Shown here piece by piece: positions 24,681 to 31,297 of a stretch of DNA of 41,581 bases. The position numbers and the translations under genes are program-made. The stretch covers positions 1 to 41,581 of the forward strand of contig NZ_JAHEWN010000023.1 of NCBI RefSeq assembly GCF_018598555.1, given 5' to 3'. The stretch's first letter is position 1. Each line of letters begins with the position of its first letter. This DNA comes from Curtobacterium aurantiacum. Lineage in GTDB: Bacteria > Actinomycetota > Actinomycetes > Actinomycetales > Microbacteriaceae. The notes beneath the pieces are model-generated. The model worked only from the letters and a program-made list of their open reading frames with translations. It searched no databases and was not told the origin of the DNA.

Positions 24681-25913
24681 TTGACCACCACGCGCACCAT
24701 CGGCATCATCATGAACGGCGTCACCGGGCGCATGGGCTACCGACAGCACCTCGTGCGGTCGATCCTGGCGATCCGGGACGACGGCGGCCTGCTGTTGCCC
24801 GACGGCACGCGCGTGCAGCTCGAGCCGATCCTGGTCGGCCGGAACGCCGCGAAGCTCGAGGAGATCGCGACCCGCCACGGCCTCGAACACTGGACCACCG
24901 ACCTCGACGCCGCCCTCGCCGACCCCCGCTGGCAGGTCTTCGCCGACTTCGCCGTCACGAGCGCCCGCGCGGACGCCCTGCGCAGGGCCATCGCGGCCGG
25001 CAAGGCCGTCTACACCGAGAAGCCGACGGCCGAGACCTCCGACGAGGCCCTCGAACTCGCGCAGCTCGCCGCCGAGGCCGGCGTCCCGAACGGCGTCGTG
25101 CACGACAAGCTCTACCTGCCCGGCCTCCGGAAGCTCCGTCGACTGCTCGACTCCGGGTTCTTCGGCCGGGTGCTGTCCGTCCGCGGCGAGTTCGGCTACT
25201 GGGTGTTCGAGGGGGACTGGCAGTCGGCGCAGCGACCGAGCTGGAACTACCGCCAGCAGGACGGCGGCGGCATCGTCGTCGACATGTTCCCGCACTGGAA
25301 CTACGTGCTCGAGCAGTTGTTCGGTCGCGTCGAGTCCGTCTACGCCCGCGCCGTCACGCACATCGAGCAGCGCACCGACGAGCAGGGCGTGCCGTACCCG
25401 GCCACCGCCGACGACGCCGCCTACGGGGTCTTCGACCTGGCGGGCGGCATCACGGCGCAGATCAACTCGAGCTGGGCGGTGCGCGTCGACCGAGACGAGC
25501 TCGTCGAGTTCCAGGTCGACGGAACCGACGGCAGTGCCGTGGTGGGGCTCTTCGGCTGCCGGATCCAACCCCGCACGGCGACCCCGAAGCCGGTCTGGAA
25601 CCCCGATCTGAAGGACGACCGCGACTACCGGGGCCAGTGGCTCGAGGTCCCCGACAACGAGGTGTTCGGCAACGGCTTCCGCGCGCAGTGGGAGGACTTC
25701 CTGCACGACCTGGTCGCCGGCCGTCCGCACCCCTACGACCTGCTGTCCGGTGCCCGCGGCGTGGCGCTGGCCGAGGCGGGCCTGCGCTCCAGCGCGGAGG
25801 GTCGGCGTGTGGACCTGCCGGAGCTGACACTGCCCGCCGGGGTCGAGCCGCGCCTCCCGGTCGAGACGCCGGAGGTCGCCCAGCGCACGGAGACCGTCGG
25901 GGCGACCGCATGA
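24681..25913 (+). CDS. Gfo/Idh/MocA family oxidoreductase
   Basis: A 410-residue NAD(P)-dependent oxidoreductase. The Rossmann loop is IGIIMNGVTGRMGYRQHLVRSI (residues 7-28), followed by VYTEKPTAE with the catalytic-site Lys, then the C-lobe with VHDKLYLPGLRKLRRLLDSGFFGRVLSVRGEFGYWVFEG and DMFPHWNYVLEQLFGRV. TTG at 24681 is the start, with AAGGGAG 8 bases upstream; there is no better ATG or GTG. It overlaps the DUF993 gene (ATGA). The enzyme presumably oxidises a sugar or glycoside, perhaps to a 3-keto form as other members do. D-apiose dehydrogenase is also in this family, but nothing here proves that activity. Confidence 0.9.
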   Translation: MTTTRTIGIIMNGVTGRMGYRQHLVRSILAIRDDGGLLLPDGTRVQLEPILVGRNAAKLEEIATRHGLEHWTTDLDAALADPRWQVFADFAVTSARADALRRAIAAGKAVYTEKPTAETSDEALELAQLAAEAGVPNGVVHDKLYLPGLRKLRRLLDSGFFGRVLSVRGEFGYWVFEGDWQSAQRPSWNYRQQDGGGIVVDMFPHWNYVLEQLFGRVESVYARAVTHIEQRTDEQGVPYPATADDAAYGVFDLAGGITAQINSSWAVRVDRDELVEFQVDGTDGSAVVGLFGCRIQPRTATPKPVWNPDLKDDRDYRGQWLEVPDNEVFGNGFRAQWEDFLHDLVAGRPHPYDLLSGARGVALAEAGLRSSAEGRRVDLPELTLPAGVEPRLPVETPEVAQRTETVGATA

Positions 25914-27121
25914 CGGACCTGACCCTGCTGGCGGCCGACGGCACCACGAGCCGTGCACCGCTGGGCGAGCCCGCGGTCGACGACACGGCCAAGCCCACGG
26001 CGCCCCTCACCGAGCGGGTGGTCTACGCCGCGGCCCACGTCGTCCCGCGGACCGCCGCCGACAACACTCCCGGCACCCCGGCCGACCTCGACTGGGACGC
26101 CACCCTCGCCTTCCGCCACCACCTGTGGTCCTGGGGACTGGGCGTCGCCGACGCGATGGACACGGCGCAGCGGAACATGGGCCTCGACCCCGCCGCAACC
26201 CGCGAGCTCGTCACCCGCAGCGCACGCGAGGCGCAGTCTGTCGGCGGCCGGATCGTCGTCGGGGTGAACACCGACGACCTGCCCGACGAACCCGTCACCG
26301 AGCAGCAGATCGTCGACGCGTACGTCCGGCAGCTGCACCACGCAGAAGACGCCGGCGTCGGGGTGGTGCTCATGGCGAGCCGGCACCTGGCACGACTCGC
26401 GCTGGACGATCCAGCCACCTACCGCCGCGTCCACGGAAGGGTCCTCGAGCGGGCGGGTGCCCCCGTCGTGCTGCACTGGCTGGGGGAGGCGTTCGACCCC
26501 GCCCTCGCCGGGTACTTCGGCGGGCACCAGGGCCCGGACACGGTGCTCGACATCATGCGCGACGCCGGGCCGAAGGTCTCCGGCATCAAGATGAGCCTGC
26601 TCGACGCGTCGGCCGAGGTAGCACTCCGCGCCCGGCTCCCCGAGACCGCCCGGATGTTCACGGGCGACGACTTCCACTACGTGGACCTGATCGCGGGCCA
26701 GGACGGCGTGCACTCCGACGCCCTGCTCGGGGCGTTCGCCGCCATCGCACCGCTCGCCTCGGCCGCCGTGCGGGCGCTGCCGGACGCGTCGGCCTACCGC
26801 GCCCTGCTCGGACCGACCGAAGCCCTGTCCCGACACCTCTTCAGTGCCCCCACCTGGCACTACAAGACCGGCATCGCGTTCCTCGCCTGGCTGAACGGGC
26901 ACCAGCCGGCCTTCGCCATGGTGGGCGGCCAGCACGCCGGCCGTTCGCTGCCGCACCTGTCCGAGACGGTCCGGCTCGCGAACGCCTGCGGCGCCCTGCA
27001 GGACCCGGACCTCGCCGCCGAGCGGTGGCACGCCGTGCTCGCGGTCAACGGGGTGGAGACGACCGCCGGGAGGCCCGCCCCACCCGCCGCCGACCGCACC
27101 GTCGCCGGGGTGGTCGCGTGA
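25910..27121 (+). CDS. DUF993 protein (dihydrodipicolinate synthase-like TIM barrel)
   Basis: A 403-residue protein of the DUF993 family, a distant relative of DHDPS/NAL aldolases. Seen are ERVVYAAAHVVPRT near residue 38, WDATLAFRHHLWSWGLGVADAMDTAQRNMGLD, VGVNTDDLPD, PVVLHWLGEAFDPALAGYFGG, and VSGIKMSLLD, where the Lys sits where the Schiff-base Lys of DHDPS would be expected at a strand end. It is translationally coupled on both sides (ATGA upstream, GTGA downstream). This suggests a complex or sequential steps with the Gfo oxidoreductase and the isomerase. An aldol-type cleavage or lyase step on an oxidised sugar is a plausible inference. I know of no member with a firm function. Confidence 0.85.
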   Translation: MTDLTLLAADGTTSRAPLGEPAVDDTAKPTAPLTERVVYAAAHVVPRTAADNTPGTPADLDWDATLAFRHHLWSWGLGVADAMDTAQRNMGLDPAATRELVTRSAREAQSVGGRIVVGVNTDDLPDEPVTEQQIVDAYVRQLHHAEDAGVGVVLMASRHLARLALDDPATYRRVHGRVLERAGAPVVLHWLGEAFDPALAGYFGGHQGPDTVLDIMRDAGPKVSGIKMSLLDASAEVALRARLPETARMFTGDDFHYVDLIAGQDGVHSDALLGAFAAIAPLASAAVRALPDASAYRALLGPTEALSRHLFSAPTWHYKTGIAFLAWLNGHQPAFAMVGGQHAGRSLPHLSETVRLANACGALQDPDLAAERWHAVLAVNGVETTAGRPAPPAADRTVAGVVA

Positions 27122-28023
27122 GTGCGCCGACCGGCACGGCCGCGCCGGTCCGGCCGGGTGCAACCGCGCCGCACCCGCGGCTGTCGGTCAACCAGGCGAC
27201 GATCAAGTACGCGACCCTGCCCGAGGCGCTCGACACCGTCCGCCGGGCCGGGGTCGGGGCGATCGGCACCTGGCGCGAGCCCGTCGCCGAACTCGGGCTC
27301 GCCGACGCCGTTCGCCGGGTGGCCGACTCCGGGCTCCGGGTGTCGTCGCACTGCCGTGGCGGGTTCTTCACCCTGCCCGAGGGGACCGCACGCCAGCGGG
27401 CGCTCGACGACAACCGTCGGGCGATCGACGAGACCGCCGCCCTGTCCGCCGCGGGGGCTGCGGGTTCGGCGCCCGTGCTCGTGCTCGTCGCGGGTGGCCT
27501 GCCTGCGGGTTCGCGCGACCTCACCGGTGCGCGCTCCCGGGTCGCTGACGCCCTCGCCGCCCTCGTGCCGCACGCGCTCGACACCGGCGTGCAGCTCGCC
27601 GTCGAACCCCTCCATCCGATGTACGCCGCCGACCGTGCCGTGGTGTCGACGCTCGCGCAGGCCCTCGACCTGGCGGCCCCGTTCCCTGCCGCTGCCGTGG
27701 GGGTCGTCGTCGACACCTTCCACGTGTGGTGGGACCCGGCGCTCGCGGCCTCGATCGCCCGGGCCGGTGCCGCCCGGCGCATCGCGTCGTACCAGGTGTG
27801 CGACTGGACGACCCCGATCGCGGCCGACCCGCTGCTCTCGCGCGGCTACCCGGGTGACGGGCACGTCGACTTCGGACCAGTGACCGACGCCGTGGTCGAC
27901 GCCGGCTACTCCGGTGACGTCGAGGTCGAACTCTTCAACCAGGCGATCTGGGACACTCCGCCCGCCGATGTCGTCGCCCGCGTCGTGGCGTCCTTCGCCG
28001 AAGTGGTGCCGCTCCCGCGTTGA
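27118..28023 (+). CDS. Sugar phosphate isomerase/epimerase (AP endonuclease 2-like TIM barrel)
   Basis: A 301-residue xylose-isomerase-like TIM-barrel protein. Metal-ligand motifs are LAVEPLHPMYAADR (Glu at the end of a central strand), VGVVVDTFHVWWDP (Asp and His) and VEVELFNQAIW (final Glu); YQVCDW and GYPGDGHVDFGPV are also typical. The GTG at 27118 overlaps the DUF993 stop. It is the last gene of the LacI-controlled plus-strand operon. Members of this group perform isomerisation, epimerisation, decarboxylation or beta-elimination of oxidised sugars, so it may act on the product of the Gfo enzyme. It ends 32 bases from the convergent methyltransferase gene. Confidence 0.88.
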   Translation: MSAPTGTAAPVRPGATAPHPRLSVNQATIKYATLPEALDTVRRAGVGAIGTWREPVAELGLADAVRRVADSGLRVSSHCRGGFFTLPEGTARQRALDDNRRAIDETAALSAAGAAGSAPVLVLVAGGLPAGSRDLTGARSRVADALAALVPHALDTGVQLAVEPLHPMYAADRAVVSTLAQALDLAAPFPAAAVGVVVDTFHVWWDPALAASIARAGAARRIASYQVCDWTTPIAADPLLSRGYPGDGHVDFGPVTDAVVDAGYSGDVEVELFNQAIWDTPPADVVARVVASFAEVVPLPR

Positions 28024-28055
28024 GGTGGGCGCAGCCCTCGCACCGTTCGGTGGCC

Positions 28056-28727
28056 TCAGCGCGTTCGTCGGGCGAGCACGACGCTGTCGAGCACCTCGTG
28101 CGCATCGCCCTCCGGCGTCGCCGCGGTGCGCGGCCGGACCTCGGCGACCAGGACGTCCCACCGGTCGTCGAGCTGCAGGGCGGCCAGGTCGTCGTCCGGC
28201 GAGGGGAACCGGTACCCACGCAGCTCGGGCGGCAGGTCGTCGTGCGGGGGAGCGGCGTGCGCGGTGACGAGCAGGTGTCCGCCGGAGGCGACGAAGCCGG
28301 CGGCCCGGCGCAGGATCTCGGCGCGCGGGATCTCCACCGGCCACGACTGCAGGAAGGACGCCGTCACCAGGTCGAACCGTTCGGCGGTGTCCCAGCGGGC
28401 GAGGTCCGCGGCCACGAACGCGGTCCGATCCTCCACCCCGGTGGCGACGGCGGCCCGCGAACCACGCTGGAGCGCCGTCACGGACAGGTCGATGCCCGTC
28501 ACGTCCCACCCCTGTCCGGCGAGCCAGACCACGTCGCCGCCCTCGCCGCAGCCGAGGTCGAGCGCCCGCCCGACCGGCAGCCCCCACGTCACCGAGGCGA
28601 GCACGGCGTTCACCCGACCGGACCAGATGCCGTCGCGCTCGGCGTAGCGGGCCTCCCACCACTCGCGGGCTGACGGGGCGGCATCGGTGGCAGCGGCAGC
28701 GGCGGCGGCGCGGTCGTGGGTGTGCAT
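28056..28727 (-). CDS. Class I SAM-dependent methyltransferase (TehB-like)
   Basis: A 223-residue methyltransferase. After an Ala-rich N-terminus comes WWEARYAERDGIWSGRVNAVLA, typical of the tellurite-resistance/thiopurine-methyltransferase-like group. The SAM-binding motif I is ALDLGCGEGGDVVWLAGQGWDVTGIDLS (about 55-82), motif II AERFDLVTASFLQSWP, and motif III ILRRAAGFVASGGHLLVTAH. The ATG at 28727 has a TACGCT box 11 bases upstream; an open frame continues to 28784 without conserved sequence. It appears unrelated to the sugar operons on either side. The substrate is unknown. Confidence 0.87.
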   Translation of the reverse strand: MHTHDRAAAAAAATDAAPSAREWWEARYAERDGIWSGRVNAVLASVTWGLPVGRALDLGCGEGGDVVWLAGQGWDVTGIDLSVTALQRGSRAAVATGVEDRTAFVAADLARWDTAERFDLVTASFLQSWPVEIPRAEILRRAAGFVASGGHLLVTAHAAPPHDDLPPELRGYRFPSPDDDLAALQLDDRWDVLVAEVRPRTAATPEGDAHEVLDSVVLARRTR

Positions 28728-28834
28728 CCGCTCACTCCAGCGTACCTGCCGGACCGCACCCAAGCGGTGTTGCCGAGCCGGCAACCTCGCACCGTGCGGG
28801 GCGGGCGCGAACCGGGCCTCCCGACCGCTCGATG

Positions 28835-28885
28835 GTGAGCAGACGATGTCGGGTCGGCTCGACGAACCCGACCGTTCCTGCTCAC
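28835..28885. repeat. 51-base nested palindrome upstream of the methyltransferase gene
   Basis: GTGAGCAG (28835-28842) pairs with CTGCTCAC (28878-28885), and GTCGGGT (28848-28854) with ACCCGAC (28866-28872). The two stems are split by a 5x5 internal loop and close an 11-base loop. It lies just after the stop of the minus-strand GntR gene, so it may end that transcript. The layout also resembles the other nested palindromes in the window. Confidence 0.6.
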
Positions 28886-28903
28886 GAAGCGAGCAAGCCC
28901 CCG

Positions 28904-29653
28904 CTACTCATCGGCGGGCAGCGGCTCCGCGTTCTCGATGCGGGCGCTCGCCGTGGCCATGTGCTCGTCCATCGCACGCTGCACGGCGAGCACGTCGCGG
29001 GCGCGCAGCCCCTCGAAGATCGCACGGTGCTCGTGGAACGCGGCCTCGGTCGCCTGCCGGGTCTGCACGCGCCGTGCCACCCAGACGCTCAGCATGGAAC
29101 GCAGGCTCTGCAGCAGGTCGGCGAGCACGTCGTTGCCCGATGCCCGGGCCAGCAGGACGTGGAAGCGGACGTCGGCGTCGATGAAGGCCTGCGGGTCGTC
29201 GAGCGTCTCCTCCTGCCGGACCAGGTACTCGCCGAGCTCGGTGATCTGCTCGTCGGTGGCGCGCTGCGCGGCGAGGATCGCGGCCGTGCGCTCGAGCGAC
29301 GACCGGATCTCGAGCAGCTCCCGGGTCCGGTTCGACGCGAGCATGAGCCCCCACGACAGGGTCGTCGGGAGCAGGTCCGAGGTGCCACCACGCAGGTACG
29401 TGCCCGATCCGGGCCGGATCTGCACGATGCCGAGGATCTCGAGGGCGGCGAGGGCCTCGCGGACCGCTGAGCGCCCGACGCCGAGCCGTTCGGAGAGGAT
29501 CCGCTCCGAGGGCAGTCGCGAACCGGGGGCCAGCTCGCCCGCGGTGAGCAGCGAGACGAGCTGTCGAGCGACCACCGATGCGGGCGACCCGACGGGCACG
29601 GACTCGAGCTCGAGTCGGATGTTGAGGGGGTCGTCCGGGCTGAACGCGGGCAT
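28904..29653 (-). CDS. GntR family regulator, FCD (FadR) subfamily
   Basis: A 249-residue regulator. The winged HTH is VVARQLVSLLTAGELAPGSRLPSERILSERLGVGRSAVREALAALEILGIVQIRPGSGTYL (about residues 27-88). The C-terminal FCD domain is all-helical with the metal/ligand residues of the family: ELLEIRSSLE, ADVRFHVLLARASGN, and HEHRAIFEGLRARD. FCD ligands are commonly organic acids or sugar acids, which suits the apionate-type operon it faces. The ATG at 29653 lies 6 bases after a TACGCT -10 box, so the message is probably leaderless. Two palindromic boxes (29673-29686 and 29735-29748) between it and the divergent operon are likely its operators, for self-control and operon control. Confidence 0.9.
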   Translation of the reverse strand: MPAFSPDDPLNIRLELESVPVGSPASVVARQLVSLLTAGELAPGSRLPSERILSERLGVGRSAVREALAALEILGIVQIRPGSGTYLRGGTSDLLPTTLSWGLMLASNRTRELLEIRSSLERTAAILAAQRATDEQITELGEYLVRQEETLDDPQAFIDADVRFHVLLARASGNDVLADLLQSLRSMLSVWVARRVQTRQATEAAFHEHRAIFEGLRARDVLAVQRAMDEHMATASARIENAEPLPADE

Positions 29654-29659
29654 GGAGTG

Positions 29660-29665
29660 AGCGTA
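29660..29665 (-). promoter_or_regulatory. -10 box of the GntR gene (leaderless)
   Basis: TACGCT on the minus strand ends 6 bases before the ATG at 29653. Confidence 0.55.
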
Positions 29666-29672
29666 CCGGTCG

Positions 29673-29686
29673 GTCAACCGGTTGCG
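29673..29686. promoter_or_regulatory. GntR/FCD operator-like box 1
   Basis: GTCAACCGGTTGCG shares the core GGTCAACCGGTTG with box 2. It lies just upstream of the -10 box of the regulator gene, at a position that would block its promoter. Confidence 0.65.
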
Positions 29687-29734
29687 ACCGGAGCAGCGCT
29701 GCGAGCCCAGTGGCCGGCGCGAGCGCGCGGAATG

Positions 29735-29748
29735 GTCAACCGGTTGAC
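29735..29748. promoter_or_regulatory. GntR/FCD operator-like box 2
   Basis: GTCAACCGGTTGAC is a perfect 14-base palindrome inside TGGTCAACCGGTTGACAA, close to the TNGTNNNACNA pattern of FCD-type GntR sites. It overlaps the -35 box of the operon promoter. Confidence 0.75.
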
Positions 29749-29773
29749 AAGTTGACGGAACGCGTCGCACACT
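29744..29773 (+). promoter_or_regulatory. Promoter of the apionate/erythrulose-type operon
   Basis: TTGACA (29744-29749) is a consensus -35 box. With an 18-base spacer, CACACT (29768-29773) is the best -10 candidate. The leader to the GTG at 29879 is about 100 bases. The -35 box is part of operator box 2. Confidence 0.5.
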
Positions 29774-29878
29774 GGACCAGGCGCACCGATGCGCCCGCTC
29801 CCGATCCGTGCAGCAGCCGGACCATCCCGGCGCAGCTGCCAGGCGGAGTCGTACCACCCCCACCGAGCAGGAGTCATC

Positions 29879-31297
29879 GTGGACATCCCCGCCACGCGAG
29901 GCATCCCCACCTCGGTCGTCGAGAAGACGGCCATCCGCAAGATCGCGATCCGCATCGTGCCGTTCGTGGCACTGATGTTCTTCATCAACTTCCTCGACCG
30001 CACCGCGATCTCCTTCGCCGCCCCGAACGGCATGGAGGCCGACCTCGGTCTGACCGCGGCCCAGTTCGGCTTCGCGTCCGGGGTGTTCTTCATCGGCTAC
30101 CTCGTGCTCGAGGTGCCGTCCAACCTCGCCCTGCACAAGTTCGGCGCCCGGATCTGGCTCGCCCGCATCATGATCACGTGGGGCATCGTCTCGCTGCTCT
30201 TCACGTGGGTGCAGAACTACCCGCAGCTCGTCGGCCTGCGCTTCCTGCTCGGCATCGCCGAGGCCGGGTTCTTCCCCGGCGCGATCCTCTTCCTGTCGAC
30301 CTGGGTCCCGGCCCGCCACCGCGGCAAGATGCTCGCGCTGTTCTACCTGGCCCAGCCGCTCACGAGCGTCATCGGTTCCCCGCTCGCCGGGTGGCTGATG
30401 ACCCACGAGGGCATCCTCGGCGGCCTCGCCGGCTGGCGCTTCATGTTCCTCTGCGTCTCGATCCCGGCGATCATCGTCGGCGTCCTGTGCCTCTTCGTGC
30501 TCAAGGACAAGCCGTCGCAGGCGAAGTGGCTCGACGAGGACGAGAAGGTCTGGTTGGAGACGACGCTTGCCGCCGAGAGCGCGGCGAAGGGCGGCGGCGA
30601 CGGCCACGGCAAGGGCGGCCTGCGTGCGGCCTTCGGCTCCGGCCGCGTCTGGATGCTCGCCGCGGTGTACTTCGGCTTCATCTACGGCCTCTACGCGCTC
30701 AGCTTCTTCCTGCCGACGATCATCGACGGCTTCCAGGAGCAGTTCGGCACCACGTTCGACCTGTTCCAGAAGGGCCTCATCACGGCCATCCCGTACGTGC
30801 CGGCCGCGGTCGTCCTGTACTTCTGGTCGCGTGACGCCTTCCGCCGCGGCGTCCGGGTCTGGCACATCGCCGTCCCGGCCCTGGTCGGTGGCCTGAGCAT
30901 CCCGGTCGCGCTCTACATGAACAGCCCGGCAGCCACGGTCGCCGTCATCGCGATCACGGCGTGCGCCATCTTCGCCGCACTGCCGAACTTCTGGACGGTG
31001 CCGACGCAGTTCCTGACCGGAGCCGCCGCGGCAGCCGGCGTCGCCCTCATCAACACCGTCGGCAACCTCGGTGGGTTCGCCGCCCCGTACATCACGGGTG
31101 CGGTCAGCGAGTGGACCGGCGGGTACCAGATCCCGATGTTCATCGTCGGGTTCTTCATGGTGCTGTCGAGCGTGCTGATGTTCGTGCTCGGCCGGAACAC
31201 GAAGCGCAACGAAGCGGCCGCCGCGGCGTCCGGAGCCGACACGGCGGTCGCCGCCACGGACGGACCGACCGCGATCGCGAAGGAGGCCGGCGCATGA
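29879..31297 (+). CDS. MFS transporter, anion:cation symporter (ACS) family
   Basis: A 472-residue importer with about 12 membrane helices. IRIVPFVALMFFINFLDRTAISFAAPNGMEADLGLTAAQFGFASGVFFIGYLVLEVPSNLALHKFGARIWLARIMITWG is the standard N-terminal half of the ACS family (phthalate, glucarate, tartrate and similar organic-anion importers). Here the 'LDRxxIsfA' and 'GYxxxevPsnl' patterns are conserved. The cytoplasmic central loop (about 215-265) is Lys/Gly-rich. The GTG at 29879 has AGGAG 6 bases upstream. Its stop overlaps the kinase gene (ATGA). A carboxylate importer as first gene fits a sugar acid such as D-apionate as the operon substrate, rather than a neutral sugar. Confidence 0.9.
   Translation: MDIPATRGIPTSVVEKTAIRKIAIRIVPFVALMFFINFLDRTAISFAAPNGMEADLGLTAAQFGFASGVFFIGYLVLEVPSNLALHKFGARIWLARIMITWGIVSLLFTWVQNYPQLVGLRFLLGIAEAGFFPGAILFLSTWVPARHRGKMLALFYLAQPLTSVIGSPLAGWLMTHEGILGGLAGWRFMFLCVSIPAIIVGVLCLFVLKDKPSQAKWLDEDEKVWLETTLAAESAAKGGGDGHGKGGLRAAFGSGRVWMLAAVYFGFIYGLYALSFFLPTIIDGFQEQFGTTFDLFQKGLITAIPYVPAAVVLYFWSRDAFRRGVRVWHIAVPALVGGLSIPVALYMNSPAATVAVIAITACAIFAALPNFWTVPTQFLTGAAAAAGVALINTVGNLGGFAAPYITGAVSEWTGGYQIPMFIVGFFMVLSSVLMFVLGRNTKRNEAAAAASGADTAVAATDGPTAIAKEAGA

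Noticed and set aside
25733..27163. A 476-codon minus-strand frame opposite the DUF993 gene
   Set aside because: No recognisable domain and shadow-like composition. The sense gene has coupled starts and conserved motifs.
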